Source of the DNA: Chloroflexota bacterium | Lineage (GTDB): Bacteria > Chloroflexota > Dehalococcoidia > Lucifugimonadales > Lucifugimonadaceae | Direction of reading: 5' to 3' | Length of the DNA: 5,793 bases | NCBI GenBank assembly: GCA_016210435.1 | Contig: JACQUF010000108.1 | Coordinates: forward strand, 1 to 5,793 | Shown: in pieces, positions 4,321-5,793 of the stretch | How positions within the stretch are numbered: position 1 is the first letter of the stretch | Layout: each line of letters opens with the position of its first letter | Notes under the pieces: generated by a model | Databases searched by the model: none | Told to the model about the DNA's origin: nothing | The model's input: the letters and a program-made list of their open reading frames with translations, nothing else | Translations under genes and position numbers: made by a program

Positions 4321-5793
4321 TTGCTTCAACTCGTAGACGTTTCCAAGTCCTTTGGCGCCGAGACGCTTTTTGAATCTGTTTCGCTTGTCGTCAATCCGCG
4401 GGACCGGGTTGGCCTCGTGGGTCCCAATGGGAGTGGAAAGTCCACGCTGCTGAGGATCATGGCGGGCGAAGAGGCGCCGAGCCGGGGCGAGGTGCGTCTC
4501 CGCAAGGACTCAACGGCGGGCCTGTTGAAACCGGACGAGGTGTCCGGCCCCCGGATGACGGTCCGGGAATTCCTGGACGCGGCGGTACCGCGCCTCGGCG
4601 AGATGCGAAGCCGGCTCGCGAGCATCCAGCTTCGGCTGGCGGATGCCGGACCGGTCGATTCGACTCCTCTGTCTCGCGAGTATGGTGAAGTTCTGGGCGA
4701 ATTCGAAGCGCTCGGCGGTTACGACTTAGAGCCGCGGTGTGCCGCTGTAATGGAAGGGCTCGGGCTCGCCGGGATAGGACCGGAGGCCACGATCGCCACC
4801 CTCAGCGGTGGGCAGCGCACCCGTCTCGGCCTGGCACGCTTGCTATTGAGTGCACCCGACTACCTGCTGCTCGACGAACCGACAAACCACCTCGATATCG
4901 AGGCGTTACTATGGCTGGAGGAATTCATTCGCAGCTACCGCGGGGCGGTCGTAATTGCCTCGCACGACCGTGAACTGCTCGATCGGGTCACGCGTCAGAC
5001 GGTCGTCATCGACCCGCAAGGGCGTCGCGCTCGCAAATATGCAGGCAACTACAGCGCATACGTGGAAGAAGTGATGCATGAGGCCGAGCGGCGGATGGCG
5101 CGCTACCGGGTCCAGCAGACCGCGATCAAGCGACTCGAAGATGACATCGCAAAGAAAAAGGAGCACGCGAAGCGCATCGAAGGAAGCACAACCGACTTTG
5201 CGATCCGCAAGATCGCGAAGGGGATCGCACGCCAGGCAAAGGTGCGCGAGCGGAGGCTGGAGCGCTACCTGAGGAGCGGCGAAATTGTGGAGCGTCCCGG
5301 GCGCTCCTGGCAGATGAAAGTGGACCTGGCGCCCGGAACGCGCGGCGGTGATATCGCGCTCAGGCTTGCGGAAGTGGGGCATGCCTACGGCATGCAGCCG
5401 ATCTTCAGCAACGTCGATCTCGAGGTCACACATGGCGCCCGGGTTGCCGTTATAGGACCGAACGGATGCGGCAAGACGACGCTCCTGCGGATCGCCGCAG
5501 GCGATCTGGCGCCCAGTTCAGGCGAAGCGGTCCTCGGCGCCCACATAAAGCCGGGACTCGTCAGGCAGGACTCGGCCGCGTTGCCGCTGGAATCAACTCC
5601 ACTTGCGGTGATCCGGTCCGTCGCAGAGATGGACGAGACGGCGGCCAGGAACTATCTGCATTATTTCCTGTTCGAGGGCGATGACGCCGTGAATCCGATA
5701 TCGAATCTGAGCCTCGGCGAGCGAGCCCGCTTGCAGATTGCGACCTTCGTTGCGGGAGGGGCCAACTTCCTGATCCTCGACGAGCCTCAGAAC
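4321..5793 (+). CDS. ABC-F family ATPase, ribosome-associated type (C-terminus beyond the window)
   Basis: ABC-F proteins are soluble, with two ATPase domains and no membrane part; characterised members bind the ribosomal E site and act in translation or antibiotic resistance. The 491 visible residues include domain 1 with Walker A GPNGSGKST (34-42), signature LSGGQ (161-165), Walker B plus D-loop LLLDEPTNHLD (182-192, the ABC-F hallmark) and switch His215. A charged helical linker (about 245-320) follows, of the kind that reaches toward P-site tRNA. Domain 2 has Walker A GPNGCGKTT (379-387), signature LSLGE (463-467) and Walker B LILDEP (484-489) at the edge. The start is TTG 4321, 4 bases after the mogA stop: no ATG, GTG or other TTG occurs upstream in this frame after a TGA at 4264, and the next Met (48) lies past Walker A. 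AAGGA (4303-4307) is a rather distant ribosome site, so coupling to mogA is likely. Oddities: Lys70 at the first Q-loop position, and Gln490 for Thr in the second LDEPTN. The exact subfamily is not resolved. Confidence 0.93.
   Translation, partial: MLQLVDVSKSFGAETLFESVSLVVNPRDRVGLVGPNGSGKSTLLRIMAGEEAPSRGEVRLRKDSTAGLLKPDEVSGPRMTVREFLDAAVPRLGEMRSRLASIQLRLADAGPVDSTPLSREYGEVLGEFEALGGYDLEPRCAAVMEGLGLAGIGPEATIATLSGGQRTRLGLARLLLSAPDYLLLDEPTNHLDIEALLWLEEFIRSYRGAVVIASHDRELLDRVTRQTVVIDPQGRRARKYAGNYSAYVEEVMHEAERRMARYRVQQTAIKRLEDDIAKKKEHAKRIEGSTTDFAIRKIAKGIARQAKVRERRLERYLRSGEIVERPGRSWQMKVDLAPGTRGGDIALRLAEVGHAYGMQPIFSNVDLEVTHGARVAVIGPNGCGKTTLLRIAAGDLAPSSGEAVLGAHIKPGLVRQDSAALPLESTPLAVIRSVAEMDETAARNYLHYFLFEGDDAVNPISNLSLGERARLQIATFVAGGANFLILDEPQN

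Noticed and set aside
4909..5433. Minus-strand open frame of 174 codons opposite the ABC-F gene
   Set aside because: Antisense to the ABC-F linker and second domain, whose motifs continue unbroken across it.

Overview
The window is GC-rich bacterial chromosomal DNA with six protein genes and no sign of mobile DNA, CRISPR arrays or RNA genes. The left 3.5 kb, on the minus strand, is a compact division cluster in the order mraZ - rsmH - ftsA - ftsZ; ftsZ runs off the left edge. The right 2 kb, on the plus strand, holds a molybdopterin adenylyltransferase gene (mogA/moaB family), followed 4 bases later by an ABC-F ATPase gene that runs off the right edge. A 292-base divergent intergenic region (3515-3806) separates the two groups.

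In most bacteria the genes between rsmH and ftsA are ftsL, ftsI, murE, murF, mraY, murD, ftsW, murG, murC, ddl and ftsQ. Here rsmH is followed directly by ftsA, with 43 bases between them. A dcw cluster reduced to mraZ-rsmH-ftsA-ftsZ, together with the high GC content, suggests a Chloroflexota lineage of the Dehalococcoidia type, some of which lack peptidoglycan. This placement is inferred from gene order and protein style, not from a search.

The division genes probably form one transcript read leftward from a promoter near 3568-3597. Over that promoter lie five GG-centred pentamers at an exact 10-base period (3563-3607), which look like MraZ operator boxes and imply that MraZ controls its own operon. 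RsmH methylates 16S rRNA. FtsA tethers FtsZ to the membrane, and FtsZ polymerises into the division ring. On the other side, MogA acts in molybdenum cofactor synthesis, and the ABC-F protein probably acts on ribosomes; their adjacency suggests co-transcription rather than a shared pathway.

I saw no clearly new system. The points most worth a second look are the periodic operator at the mraZ promoter, the compressed dcw cluster, and several departures from consensus in otherwise conserved motifs (FtsZ GTP loop, RsmH SLEDR motif, ABC-F nucleotide-site motifs, FtsA tail).
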